Shown here piece by piece: positions 55,961 to 64,000 of a DNA stretch of 64,000 nucleotides; the stretch's first letter is position 1; each line of letters starts with the position of its first letter. Source of the stretch: Pythium myriotylum. Taxonomy: Eukaryota; Oomycota; Peronosporomycetes; Pythiales; Pythiaceae. Below the pieces are notes generated by a model, which saw only the letters and a program-made list of their open reading frames with translations, was not told the origin of the DNA and did not search any database. Position numbers and translations under genes: made by a program. Location: assembly GCA_023091665.1 (NCBI GenBank), contig JALJCQ010000017.1, positions 868,001 through 932,000 on the forward strand. Reading direction: 5' to 3'.

Positions 55961-58900
55961 ATGGCAGGGCGACCGACTGATAGCAGCACGCGACGACGCT
56001 CCATGGGCACAACGTCGGAGCCTGCAAGTCGGCAGACGAGGCAGCGACGATCGAGAGCTGTCGCTGGCCACGTCCACGGGCGTGGGTCGTCGCTGCTGGC
56101 CTCGACAAGCGCGCTGAGCTTCTCAGCGCTGGATGTTGATGAGACCTTCGGGCGGCTGTCGGCGAGCGAGCAGTTGCGACTGTACTACGTCTCGCGCGTC
56201 GTGGCTGAAGTGCAGAAGGTGCTGTTTATTGAGTCCTTGTTGCTTGCGTTCTGGATGGAACCCAACGGAGACACTGACGAGGGCTGGTCCCGGCTTTAGA
56301 TCGCGTTCTTACAGTCTTCACCCGAATCACCTGGTAGGGATGTGCTGATGGAAATGGCGCGACGTGTGGTCGCTGAGTAGGCGTGATTGCAGCTATTCTT
56401 GTGCTGTTCCAGGAGCTGTTCTGCTCACCCGAGGAAGAGTCGAGTCCCGGGGAGCTGATTCTCGAGCTGCAAAAGACATGCTTCGCAAACGGACTCGGGG
56501 ACGTCATCTCGGGATTCCTTGAATATGTGGTGTGACGTTTCTTATCTCAGTTCATGCACTGTATGGCGGCGGTTGGATTTAATCGTATGTGTATGTGTGT
56601 AGATGCTGTTCTATCACAACTTCGGTAACTACGATTTGCTCACTGGGACAAAGTGAGAATAACAAGATAACGATTTTCAAGACTTGTCAGCTAGTACTCA
56701 CAAAATTATTTGGTTGCTACTAGGATCATCCCCAAGATCAAAAGCTTTGAGTTCGAGAGTGTGGTCCTTACAAGTCGCGCCTTCGCCCAAAGACGGGGAT
56801 TACGGCTCAAGCGCGCGATGTCTGTGTGTCTGGACGCCATCTACATGCCTGAGGAAACGGTGAGGGCTCGATCACAAGGCACATCCACTGAGCGGAAAGA
56901 CAGCGCAATTGTCGCGATGAATGAGCAGCTGACACATCCGTTCTATGGGGCTGGGGTGGGCTACTTGGATATCCTTCGAGTGGACCGTGAGTTAGACGAG
57001 CACGAAATTTTTAAAGTCAACACTCGAATCATCAAGCAGGTAGACTCCAATGCGTCAGGACGAGTAATATTTCACGTGCACCAATCATCGACTGGGGTGC
57101 TTCCAAATTTGAACGATGCAAACGGTAGCTCAACTAGTTCCAGCGACGCGAATTCTTCGTTAAAGCAACAAGGATTTGAACAAACTCCTGCCCAAGTGAT
57201 CGCGATGCAGAATCAAGACGAGGTGAGAGTTTTCCGACACGACTACGGACTTTTCATCGCACGGATAGAATATTACCTACGACTGGCGGTAGAAGTTGGC
57301 CTTGGTGATCTTTCAATGGAGTACTTCAAGAACTTGTCGGAGAAGATCGTGGCCTTTAACTCGGCTCCATCGATATCAGCGTGGAACGCCGTAAATAACG
57401 CATGGCTCTCAAGACCAACTTCCAATGACGAAAAAATCGACTTTCTCCTCACCTACTCGGATCTTCCGCAACACCGGGATCCCACTGGATGCCGAGGTTG
57501 CATGGAGGCTTACATTGTTGTTGAAAATGACTTCTACCAGCAGCGGGTCAACGATCTACTCAAGCAAAGGGACTTTTTCGAAGGCGTGTTCTTGAAATGT
57601 CTACCCTTTTCGTCGCAGATGAAGAATGCATTCGAGAGGGTTCAGAAGTTGCAGGTTGCTTGCGTGGATCTGGTCCTGTCCAGTGGTTCTTGCGACGTGA
57701 TCCCAACCGTTGCACCTATCGTTTTGGACCACTCGGCAGAATTAAACGACACTAAGCTTTTTTTCATTGCAAACTCGGCGGAAAGCTATCGAGATGGGCT
57801 GCTAACTGCAGAGAAAAAGTTCTTGCTTGATGGTTTGCTTTCTGACGATGATGCTTCGACATCAGACAGAGAGTGGGATCGAGTTGCGTTTCTTCGTTTC
57901 TTTGTCGAAGAGGTGGTTGCTCCAGTCACTGGGTTCGTGTTGCGTGAAGCCTCATCAGACGTTGTTCTGCTGCCTTCAGAGGTGTTTGTGGATACAAGCG
58001 ACGAGGAAAATGAGCCACTTCTGTACGACAGCGAAGATAGCGACCTGGAGGACGAAGATAGAGATTCCGTCCGATGTATGAGCTTCATCGGTGAATCAGA
58101 GCGACAAGCATTGTTGATGAACAGCTCTTTTGCAAAACGTCCAGACCGATGGTACAAGCCTGATGAGACTTATTTGTCTTTGTTTCATGAAAAGTTGGCA
58201 ACCGTATTGGAGGAATGCCGAGTTGCCTTAGCTGGATTATTAATGGCACTCGATCGTGATGTGCTTCGGGAGATTTGTGGTCGATGGTCACGCGGGGCTG
58301 TCTCTGCAGCATCGGAAGCTTCTCATGTGAGTCTAGCCCCGGAAGACTTTCAAGCTGATTTGGACAAGACGGATGATGATGACCTCGCGTTGGTGTATGT
58401 GCTACTCTTCATGAGGGACGGTATGTTGGCGTTGGCGTTCTTCTCGACACAGCAGTTCCGTTGGGAAGACGACAAGATGCTATCTCGCTACATGGTGCTT
58501 CAAATGCTCTTGAGCGGCAATGTCAACAACATGGGAAGTTCAACCGTTTTACCCACTCGACGGGAGGCGTCAGAAAATGTTATTCGAGTGATCATAAACC
58601 GAGAGCGAAGGCGCCGTGATATCAGCCAGCTTGCACTAGGTGTCGATGAGGAAGCGGTTGTAGGAATTCAAGTTATGGTCGACACTAATACTGAAGTCAT
58701 CAAGACGTTAAAAATCCGTCGTAGATCATGGAAGACTCGACTACAAGTGATTGTGCGAAGCTGGCTTCAACACATTCAATGGATTCAAATGACCGGAGAC
58801 AAAGAAGCTGGCCAGCATTTGTACAATCAGTTTTCTCTCGTGAATGAAGACGACCTGCTGATTCGGCGGTTTCTACTTGCTTCGTTGGGGGACCCAAGCT

Positions 58901-59385
58901 TAAAGCTGGAAGAAGATGATCATCACCACGCGAACGCACATCGTTCGAGCATCATACCGCCGAATCTATCAATGCATGGTTGCGATCCCCAGCCAGCTCT
59001 TCCGACTCCTTCTCTGGAAGTTAGGCGGCGAGTGTTCGCAGTTCGAAATCCGTCGTATTTCAGCCGTGATACAGTGTGGATCCCTTCTTTTGCCAGAGCA
59101 ACTCATCCGTCTGTAGAGGAGAGAGCTATTGAGACTTCGACAAGTTCTCCGCGTCGCCATGCTCACCGAAACATGCACGAAGACTCCGATCATAGCACAC
59201 ATAGACAACCCATGGAGCAGGAGGATATGGAGGACCGTGATATCCAGAATGCAAACGAAGATCACGAGATTCCTCGCGTTGAGTTGCGCTCGTTTGCTGC
59301 TGATTTGAGCTACGCAATTGAATCAGCCGTGCTCAACATTGGTGTCATTGACGACCAAGAAAAAACCGTTGGCTTCGGGTTCTGA
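55961..59385 (+). CDS. Dipeptidyl peptidase III (M49) homologue without the zinc motif, five exons
   Basis: Exons 55961-56218, 56300-56333, 56393-56529, 56603-56652 and 56724-59385 (introns 81, 59, 73 and 71 bases, GT-AG, phases consistent) give 1046 residues, against about 740 for animal DPP III. Collinear matches to DPP3: FGRLSASEQLRLYYVSR; IAFLQSSPESPAILVLFQEL; FYHNFGNYDLLTGTKIIPKI; RHDYGLFIARIEYY; QHRDPTGCRGCMEAYIVVEN; LEECRVALAG (family EECRAE); MRDGMLALAFFSTQQFRWED; and the last helices (HIQWIQMTGDKEAGQHLYNQ). Where the family has HELLGHG, this protein reads VEEVVAPV, so both zinc His are gone. Acidic, Ser-rich linkers and a long hydrophilic C-terminal tail account for the extra length. 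Probably a non-catalytic scaffold or peptide-binding protein. Confidence 0.85.
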
Positions 59386-59955
59386 AGGCAACCACGAAAA
59401 GGACCTGCACAGACCTTCCCCAATATCTCACCATGTTACACCAACAAACATGACGTAGTATTCAAGCTCGTCGTCACATTATTTCAACGTAGTAGTCTTG
59501 CGCTATCTGTGCGCTGAAGCTCAAAACCAAACCAGGTGATGCCGACATTGCTCGCATTCCGGTTCTGCCGAGTTCACTAACGCATTCTGAGTGCTCAATG
59601 TGATCTCTTGACAGCGGTTGATTTGAACCAAATCAATTTCTTTTTTGTATAACGACTGATATATGACAAAGTCATTTTCACACGATGATCAAGTCTGCAG
59701 CTGGTTCTTTTGTCCCCTATCTGCGATAAACTTGCAGTGAGAAGTTTCCACCTGGCGATATTTTGTGGTCCGCACCAGCTGTTAACCATTCATCTTCAGA
59801 GTCGTTCGATATCTCGCGATTTAGCCGTGGGTGGGGAGTGAAAGGTATACACTGGTCGTTGCAAAACAACCAAGACCACCTTACCCTCCTCAATTCAACA
59901 TCTACCAACTACGTCACAAGCTCATTCAAGTACTCCCGGTCAACACTACCAGGCC
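59386..59955. other. Intergenic, promoter of Ala/Pro protein 2
   Basis: Contains an Inr-like GCTCATTCAAGTACTCCC at 59920-59937. No gene recognised. Confidence 0.5.
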
Positions 59956-60840
59956 ATGGTCCAGCTCAAGTCCACGATCCTCCTCTGCGCCGTCGCTCTC
60001 GCGCTCATCCACTCCAGTGACGCGGCTCAGATGACCGGCAACAAAGCCATCGCCATCGCCAAGTCGAAAGGCGGAAGTGGTCCCGTGAGTGCGTCGGCCA
60101 ATGTCGGCGGTGGTGGTCCTTCGGCGAGCGCCAACATCGGCACGCCCGCGATGTCTCCAGTGGTGATCCCTGCTCCGGCTCCAGCTTCGGTGGCAGTGAT
60201 TCCCGCGTCGGCACCAGCCTCCGTTGCCGTGATTCCTGCGCCCGCACCGGGGTCCGTTGCCGTGGTCCCCGGGGCACCGCCGGCTTCAGTTGCTGTAATC
60301 CCTGGGTCAGCCCCATCTGCTCCATCTGTCGCCGTCGTTTCTGGCGCTGCCCCTTCGACAGTCATGTCCACGTCTGGATCTGTCCCTTCAGCGTATTCGC
60401 ACGACTCAGCACCAGCAGTTGTAGATCCATCGCCGTCGGTCGTTTCGAGCCCAGTGTCAGGGCCAACTGCAGTGGTCGCGACGCCTTCAGCCGCGTCCAC
60501 TACTATTGTAACGTCTCCAGCTGCTGCTGCGCCAGTGGCAGTGGTTACAGCTCCTGCTCCAGCCCCGGTGACGGTCGTGTCGGCCCCAGGCCCAGCACCT
60601 GTTGTCTTTGCTAGCGTTCCGGCACCTGCCACGGTGATTGCAGCCCCGGGTGCTGCGGCTCCAGCAGTCGTGATGAGCGGAGCGCCTGCTCCGGCTGGTA
60701 TCACCGCCGACGCCAACGCTGGGGGCGTGAGCGCGAATGCCAACGTCGGTGGCGGTGGACGCGGCAAGGCAATTGCGATCGCAAAGAGCTACAATGGCGG
60801 CAGCAAATCCAAGGCCATTGCAATTACGAAAAGCCATTAG
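59956..60840 (+). CDS. Secreted Ala/Pro/Val-rich protein 2
   Basis: A 294-residue paralogue of the protein at 54125: same signal peptide, GNKAIAIAKSKGG start, PAPAPASVAVIP-type repeats, and a C-terminal VSANANVGGGG, RGKAIAIAKSYNGG, KSKAIAITKSH. The first 318 bases differ at three positions only, while upstream DNA and the rest of the gene are clearly diverged; the identical block starts two bases before the ATG. The repeat region is longer and includes SAYSHDSAPAVVDPSPSVVS. Function unknown. Confidence 0.87.
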   Translation: MVQLKSTILLCAVALALIHSSDAAQMTGNKAIAIAKSKGGSGPVSASANVGGGGPSASANIGTPAMSPVVIPAPAPASVAVIPASAPASVAVIPAPAPGSVAVVPGAPPASVAVIPGSAPSAPSVAVVSGAAPSTVMSTSGSVPSAYSHDSAPAVVDPSPSVVSSPVSGPTAVVATPSAASTTIVTSPAAAAPVAVVTAPAPAPVTVVSAPGPAPVVFASVPAPATVIAAPGAAAPAVVMSGAPAPAGITADANAGGVSANANVGGGGRGKAIAIAKSYNGGSKSKAIAITKSH

Positions 60841-61676
60841 AGGTATTGGTGGATCTTTCATGTTTGTGCGTTCTCACGCGTCCAGTTCACAAGAGTCTGT
60901 AACTAGATATATCCATGTTCTGTCTATCTCACTCCGCTTGTGCAGTATGCGTTCGTTTTCTTCCGAATACTCGTCCAACGCGTAGAGGAGTAGTAATGGT
61001 GATGAAGTCTCGCTCTATTAAGCTTCTCGGCGACATGTCTTGGACGATAGGATTTGGTTTCAGTGCCGAGTACGAGCTCGGAGTACTGAGTACGATCCAA
61101 GTCCTCGATATCGACCAGGATTCCGAAGCGGTTGATTGATTTCCTTGCGGCATTATGGTGATCGGATCGTCCCAGAATCAACGGTCAATGAGCGCCGAAT
61201 ATGACTTACTGGTGGTTCGATAAATCAGGTCCCCTTTCGTGACAGGTAGTTTAGGCTTGTCAACTCCAACTAAATACATCAATGTTATTGGAGATTGCGC
61301 GCTGCTCTTACGACAGCACAAAATCCAGACCCAGATCCTAGATGAACCAGTAGTGGGCTCCTACAGTTGTTAGTGTGCTTCAATGGCCAAAACGTACAGA
61401 CCGCGCCTCATCTGAATTCAGCTGAAGACGAATCGACTGCATCTCGCGACTCAACAACCTTTTGAGTAGCGAGGGCATTGGTGAGGCCACTTCCGCCTCC
61501 TTCCTGTCTTGAAGGTGGAGAATTGTGGACTCGTAAAACATACCAGGTGTATCAAAAATGTCTGATCGACATCCAACATCAAATTATTGTTTTGGACATA
61601 ACACACACAAAACATTTTTTCCTGGGATGAGAGAGGCGGACTATGAATATCGAGTTGGCGTTGTTATGGGGACCAC
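60841..61676. other. Intergenic
   Basis: About 840 bases with no supportable gene. Confidence 0.4.
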
Positions 61677-62087
61677 TCACTGATACACAACGACAGGAGC
61701 TGGTGCGGCACCAGGAACGACGATAAACGAGGCTGGAGCCGGTGCCGGTACGACAACAAACGAGGGCCGACCCGGCGCTGGGACAATTATCGGCGAACCA
61801 ACCGAGGTGTCTGCCGTGGGCCCACCACCACCGACGTTGATGAAGGTGAAGTCTATTGAGCGCAATGAATGTACCCTAATAGCTGTGACTCTTTGCGTTC
61901 CTGTGTTACAGTGGGTCAACTTGGCTGTGCAGCCAACCACCGACGTTGGCAGATGCACTTACAGGGCCTCCGCCGCGAGACTTGGCAATGGCGATGGCCT
62001 TGTTACCCGTCATTTCGGTCGCGTCAGAAAACTGGACGAGGGCAAAGCACTTGCACAAATGAGAATGGTAGGCTTGAGCTGAACCAT
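61677..62087 (-). pseudogene. Secreted Ala/Pro protein 3, broken
   Basis: On the minus strand the copy starts MVQLKPTILICASA, is frameshifted within the signal peptide, continues EMTGNKAIAIAKSRGGG and VSASANVG in a second frame, is interrupted by a 96-base insertion (61840-61935), and resumes NVGGGGPTADTSVG with VPAPAPASFIVVPGAAPAPV before a premature stop. The long repeat and C-terminal KAIAIAKS motifs are missing. Confidence 0.85.
61840..61935 (-). mobile_element. 96-base truncated non-LTR/SINE-like insertion
   Basis: Flanked by ACCACCGACGTTG at 61827-61839 and 61936-61948 (13 bases). It shares a core of about 38 bases with the insertion at 52083-52137 and extends further at the presumed 5' side. 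Confidence 0.72.
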
Positions 62088-62186
62088 GGTATTGATGCAA
62101 GACGGTCTATTCTGCCTGCGGGAGGATGGCGAATGCGGAAATGACTCCGTGACTAGAAGGCCAATCTCGTGTATTAGCGGCGCTCA

Positions 62187-62522
62187 TTAGTTGTTGAGGG
62201 TCGGAGTGAGTGATCTCGTCTTGACGCGTGCAGATCCGACAATGACCACATGATTAAACGGGTCAGCTGAAACTATTGGTAACAGCCGGCAAATGGAGCC
62301 ACAACTTGAAGACCAGATGGGCTTGGTGAGCTTTGTCAAGAACTCATCAAGGAGAGTCTTGGGCATCGCAGCTGTCACATAGACCACTAAGCAGACGTTT
62401 TTACGAGGATCCGTTACTGAGAGCCCTGGAGAAACGAGCGCGACTACTCCATTGTTCTCGAGATCGCATAGGTCAGAACGCAGGCATTGTTTGGCTTTTC
62501 CGTCGAGAAGTGGCTCTGAGCA
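62187..62522 (-). CDS. Unknown open frame, truncated by the gypsy LTR
   Basis: About 110 codons on the minus strand ending SARVKTRSLTPTLNN, with content that looks partly protein-like (LENNGVVALVSPGLSVTDPR, VCLVVYVTAAMPKTLLDEFL). No family is recognised. Its upstream side is cut by the retrotransposon boundary at 62523, so it may be the 3' end of a disrupted gene or a chance frame. Confidence 0.3.
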   Translation of the reverse strand, partial: CSEPLLDGKAKQCLRSDLCDLENNGVVALVSPGLSVTDPRKNVCLVVYVTAAMPKTLLDEFLTKLTKPIWSSSCGSICRLLPIVSADPFNHVVIVGSARVKTRSLTPTLNN

Positions 62523-62825
62523 TGTAACGGGGTACAAGGTTACACAAGTAGGTTAGGTTGTGTAGGTACATAATGTGTGTGGTCCACTTAGGGGAAAAGT
62601 TACCCTAAGTAGTGACTCTCTTTTATTAGATTCAGTAGGGGATATCCCTGGGTATTAGATACCAGGGATATCAGGTATAGGGGGGATTATTCCCCAGGGG
62701 AATAATCTGAATACAATCAGTTCGCCTTTTGCCAAGTCCTTGGCGCTCGTCGACAGGGGTCGACTCGGAGCGGCTGCTCACGCTTCCTCAAGCGCAGGTG
62801 CTGTGCACGGTCGTGGACCGTTACA
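62523..62825 (+). repeat. Gypsy 5' LTR (303 bases)
   Basis: Begins TGTAACGG and ends CCGTTACA, an 8-base perfect inverted terminal pair. Three perfect hairpins lie in a row: 62586-62610 (8 bp), 62641-62672 (11 bp, GATATCCCTGG) and 62685-62707 (11 bp, GATTATTCCCC, one-base loop). Confidence 0.8.
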
Positions 62826-62827
62826 CT

Positions 62828-62835
62828 TGGTAGCA
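62828..62835 (+). promoter_or_regulatory. Gypsy primer-binding site (8 bases visible)
   Basis: TGGTAGCA begins two bases after the LTR and could pair with the 3' end of an initiator tRNA-Met ending TGCTACCA. Confidence 0.5.
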
Positions 62836-62864
62836 CTTGTCGTCAATCCGACGCCGACATCGTT

Positions 62865-64000
62865 ATGTCCGAAGCTTCCGACTTCGTGATGGCGTCAAGC
62901 CATCCGACGCTGTCGCGTCAAGACCATCCGTACCTGGATGAGGCCCAGTGGGCCTATCTCCAGAAGATGGAGGCCATCAATGGCCGTGCAAGTGTCATCG
63001 AGCTGCTCCGACGCGGCTCCGGCGAAGTCCTCGCCCATGTCGGGCGTTTTCGCGACTACGAGACAGCTCTCGAGAAGTATCTTCTCGACGTCGTGACGTC
63101 CCGCGTGTCCGCGACTCAGGCTACTCAGCCAGCTCAGGTGCCGTCGACGGCTACGTATGAGCCATCGCCGGCACCTCCGGAACGTCCGAAGGCCATGAAG
63201 ATTACGGTGTCCCCGTATTCGGGTGAAGAGAGCGACAATCTTGCCTTCTGGCAACGCGAGATCGAGCTCGCCACAGCAGCCGGCTGCATCCGTGATGAAC
63301 GGCAGAAGATCGCGTTTGCGATCTCGAACATGACGGGCCGGGCGAAGATCTGGGCCCTCACGTGCGAGACGTCGCATCCCGGATGTTTTTCCGACTGGGC
63401 AACGCTTGCCAAGGCGATGAAGTCGATGTTTCAACCGCCAAATGTGGCGCATCGCCAGCGAGCTGCGTTTTTCGCTTGTCGGCAAGGTGGCCGCGAGCTG
63501 CACACGTATGTGCAGGAGTTACGTCAACTCCGGGCCAACATGGCTGCGAATGCGCTCGCAGAAGACGTCATGCTGACGACGTTCATGGAAGGGATGGATC
63601 CCGGTCCTGAGAAGGCTGCGGTTTTCCGCGAGGAGCCCATGCTCCTAGAAGACGCGTTCGTCGTCGCGCTGCGGGAGGACTACGTCCAGCGTCTCTCGCG
63701 CGGTTTATCCGCGAGTCCGGCTGCGCCGCCTCCGGTCACGCCGGTTCCACCACCGGTCATCGAACCGATGGACCTGAGTGTCATCGACCTCAGTGGAGTC
63801 GATCTCAGCACGGTCGACTTGCGTGCGATCGACGTGAAGGCTCTTCACATCAAGTGTTCTACTTGTGGGAAGTTCGGTCACTTCCAGCGGAATTGTCCGC
63901 GCAAGAGGGGCGGTGGTCGTGCTCGCCGTGGTCGGCCGCGGCGCTCGGGAAACCGAGGTGGATCTGCTTCCACGTCGCAGGGAAACGAGAGTTCCCAGTA
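62865..64000 (+). CDS. Gypsy gag (3' partial)
   Basis: The frame starts MSEASDFVMASSHP and is open for 378 codons to the window edge. The N-terminus is helical and acidic; the retrotransposon gag capsid region runs from about residue 115 (PYSGEESDNLAFWQREIELA to FMEGMDPGPEKAAVFREEPM). An unusual run of short repeats, LSVIDLSGVDLSTVDLRAID, precedes the CCHC knuckle CSTCGKFGHFQRNC near residue 335-348, followed by an Arg/Gly-rich nucleic-acid-binding tail. The protein packages element RNA. No stop is seen, so a gag-pol fusion is possible. Confidence 0.88.
   Translation, partial: MSEASDFVMASSHPTLSRQDHPYLDEAQWAYLQKMEAINGRASVIELLRRGSGEVLAHVGRFRDYETALEKYLLDVVTSRVSATQATQPAQVPSTATYEPSPAPPERPKAMKITVSPYSGEESDNLAFWQREIELATAAGCIRDERQKIAFAISNMTGRAKIWALTCETSHPGCFSDWATLAKAMKSMFQPPNVAHRQRAAFFACRQGGRELHTYVQELRQLRANMAANALAEDVMLTTFMEGMDPGPEKAAVFREEPMLLEDAFVVALREDYVQRLSRGLSASPAAPPPVTPVPPPVIEPMDLSVIDLSGVDLSTVDLRAIDVKALHIKCSTCGKFGHFQRNCPRKRGGGRARRGRPRRSGNRGGSASTSQGNESSQ

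Larger units (their letters stand above)
62523..64000 (+). mobile_element. Ty3/gypsy LTR retrotransposon, 5' part
   Basis: 5' LTR, primer-binding site and gag are present; the rest lies beyond the window. Five bases before the LTR read GAGCA and may be the target duplication. Confidence 0.82.

Noticed and set aside
1..64000. tRNA or rRNA genes
   Set aside because: No cloverleaf or rRNA segment recognised by eye; the tRNA-Met-like string at 27941-27957 is a primer-binding site, not a tRNA gene.

Overview
The window reads as nuclear DNA of an oomycete. Supporting signs are short GT-AG introns of 55-81 bases, promoter elements close to the oomycete Inr/FPR consensus just upstream of many start codons, a bZIP-like protein with an NTF2-like C-terminus, polytopic membrane-LRR proteins, and a mixed retroelement load (Ngaro/DIRS, Ty1/copia, Ty3/gypsy, hAT, a MITE). 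I cannot name the genus. The window is about 53-55% GC by eye. Most genes have one exon; the multi-exon genes are conserved housekeeping-type genes whose introns I placed by hand from splice sites, reading frame and family alignment.

Layout. 1-2679: 3' part of an Ngaro-type tyrosine-recombinase retrotransposon. 2965-12847: ten copies of one family of small secreted six-cysteine proteins, six on the minus strand and then four on the plus strand; one is broken by an inverted piece of its neighbour. 12905-13506: a MITE. 14021-15166: first Old Yellow Enzyme (OYE) gene. 15933-22000: conserved genes (bZIP/NTF2-like protein, a five-exon ubiquitin-specific protease, EMC5/MMGT, WDR74/Nsa1). 22322-28542: a gene fragment, then a complete Ty1/copia element with target duplication GATTT. 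28704-37670: five more OYE genes with strong signs of gene conversion. 38246-39130: relics of neighbouring families. 39289-44425: a pentameric ligand-gated channel homologue, an EEP nuclease-fold protein with an embedded fibronectin III domain, LRRC51, and an unknown gene. 44802-45983: seventh OYE gene. 46307-51625: two membrane-LRR genes, one split by a hAT element. 53191-60840: a C11orf68-like gene, two Ala/Pro-rich secreted proteins, and between them a six-domain-length homologue of dipeptidyl peptidase III that has lost its zinc motif. 61677-64000: a broken third Ala/Pro protein, then the 5' LTR and gag of a Ty3/gypsy element.

How it fits together. Three kinds of locally amplified genes dominate: secreted six-Cys proteins, OYE flavoenzymes and secreted Ala/Pro-rich proteins, with membrane-LRR receptors-like genes as a fourth. 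All four show broken copies next to intact ones, and three show conversion or inversion tracts, so this is an actively rearranging accessory region interleaved with single-copy conserved genes. The most unusual items are the zinc-less DPP III homologue, the uncharacterised six-Cys cluster with its 152-base inverted duplication, the catalytically altered EEP-FN3 protein, and several very short non-LTR-type insertions with target duplications.
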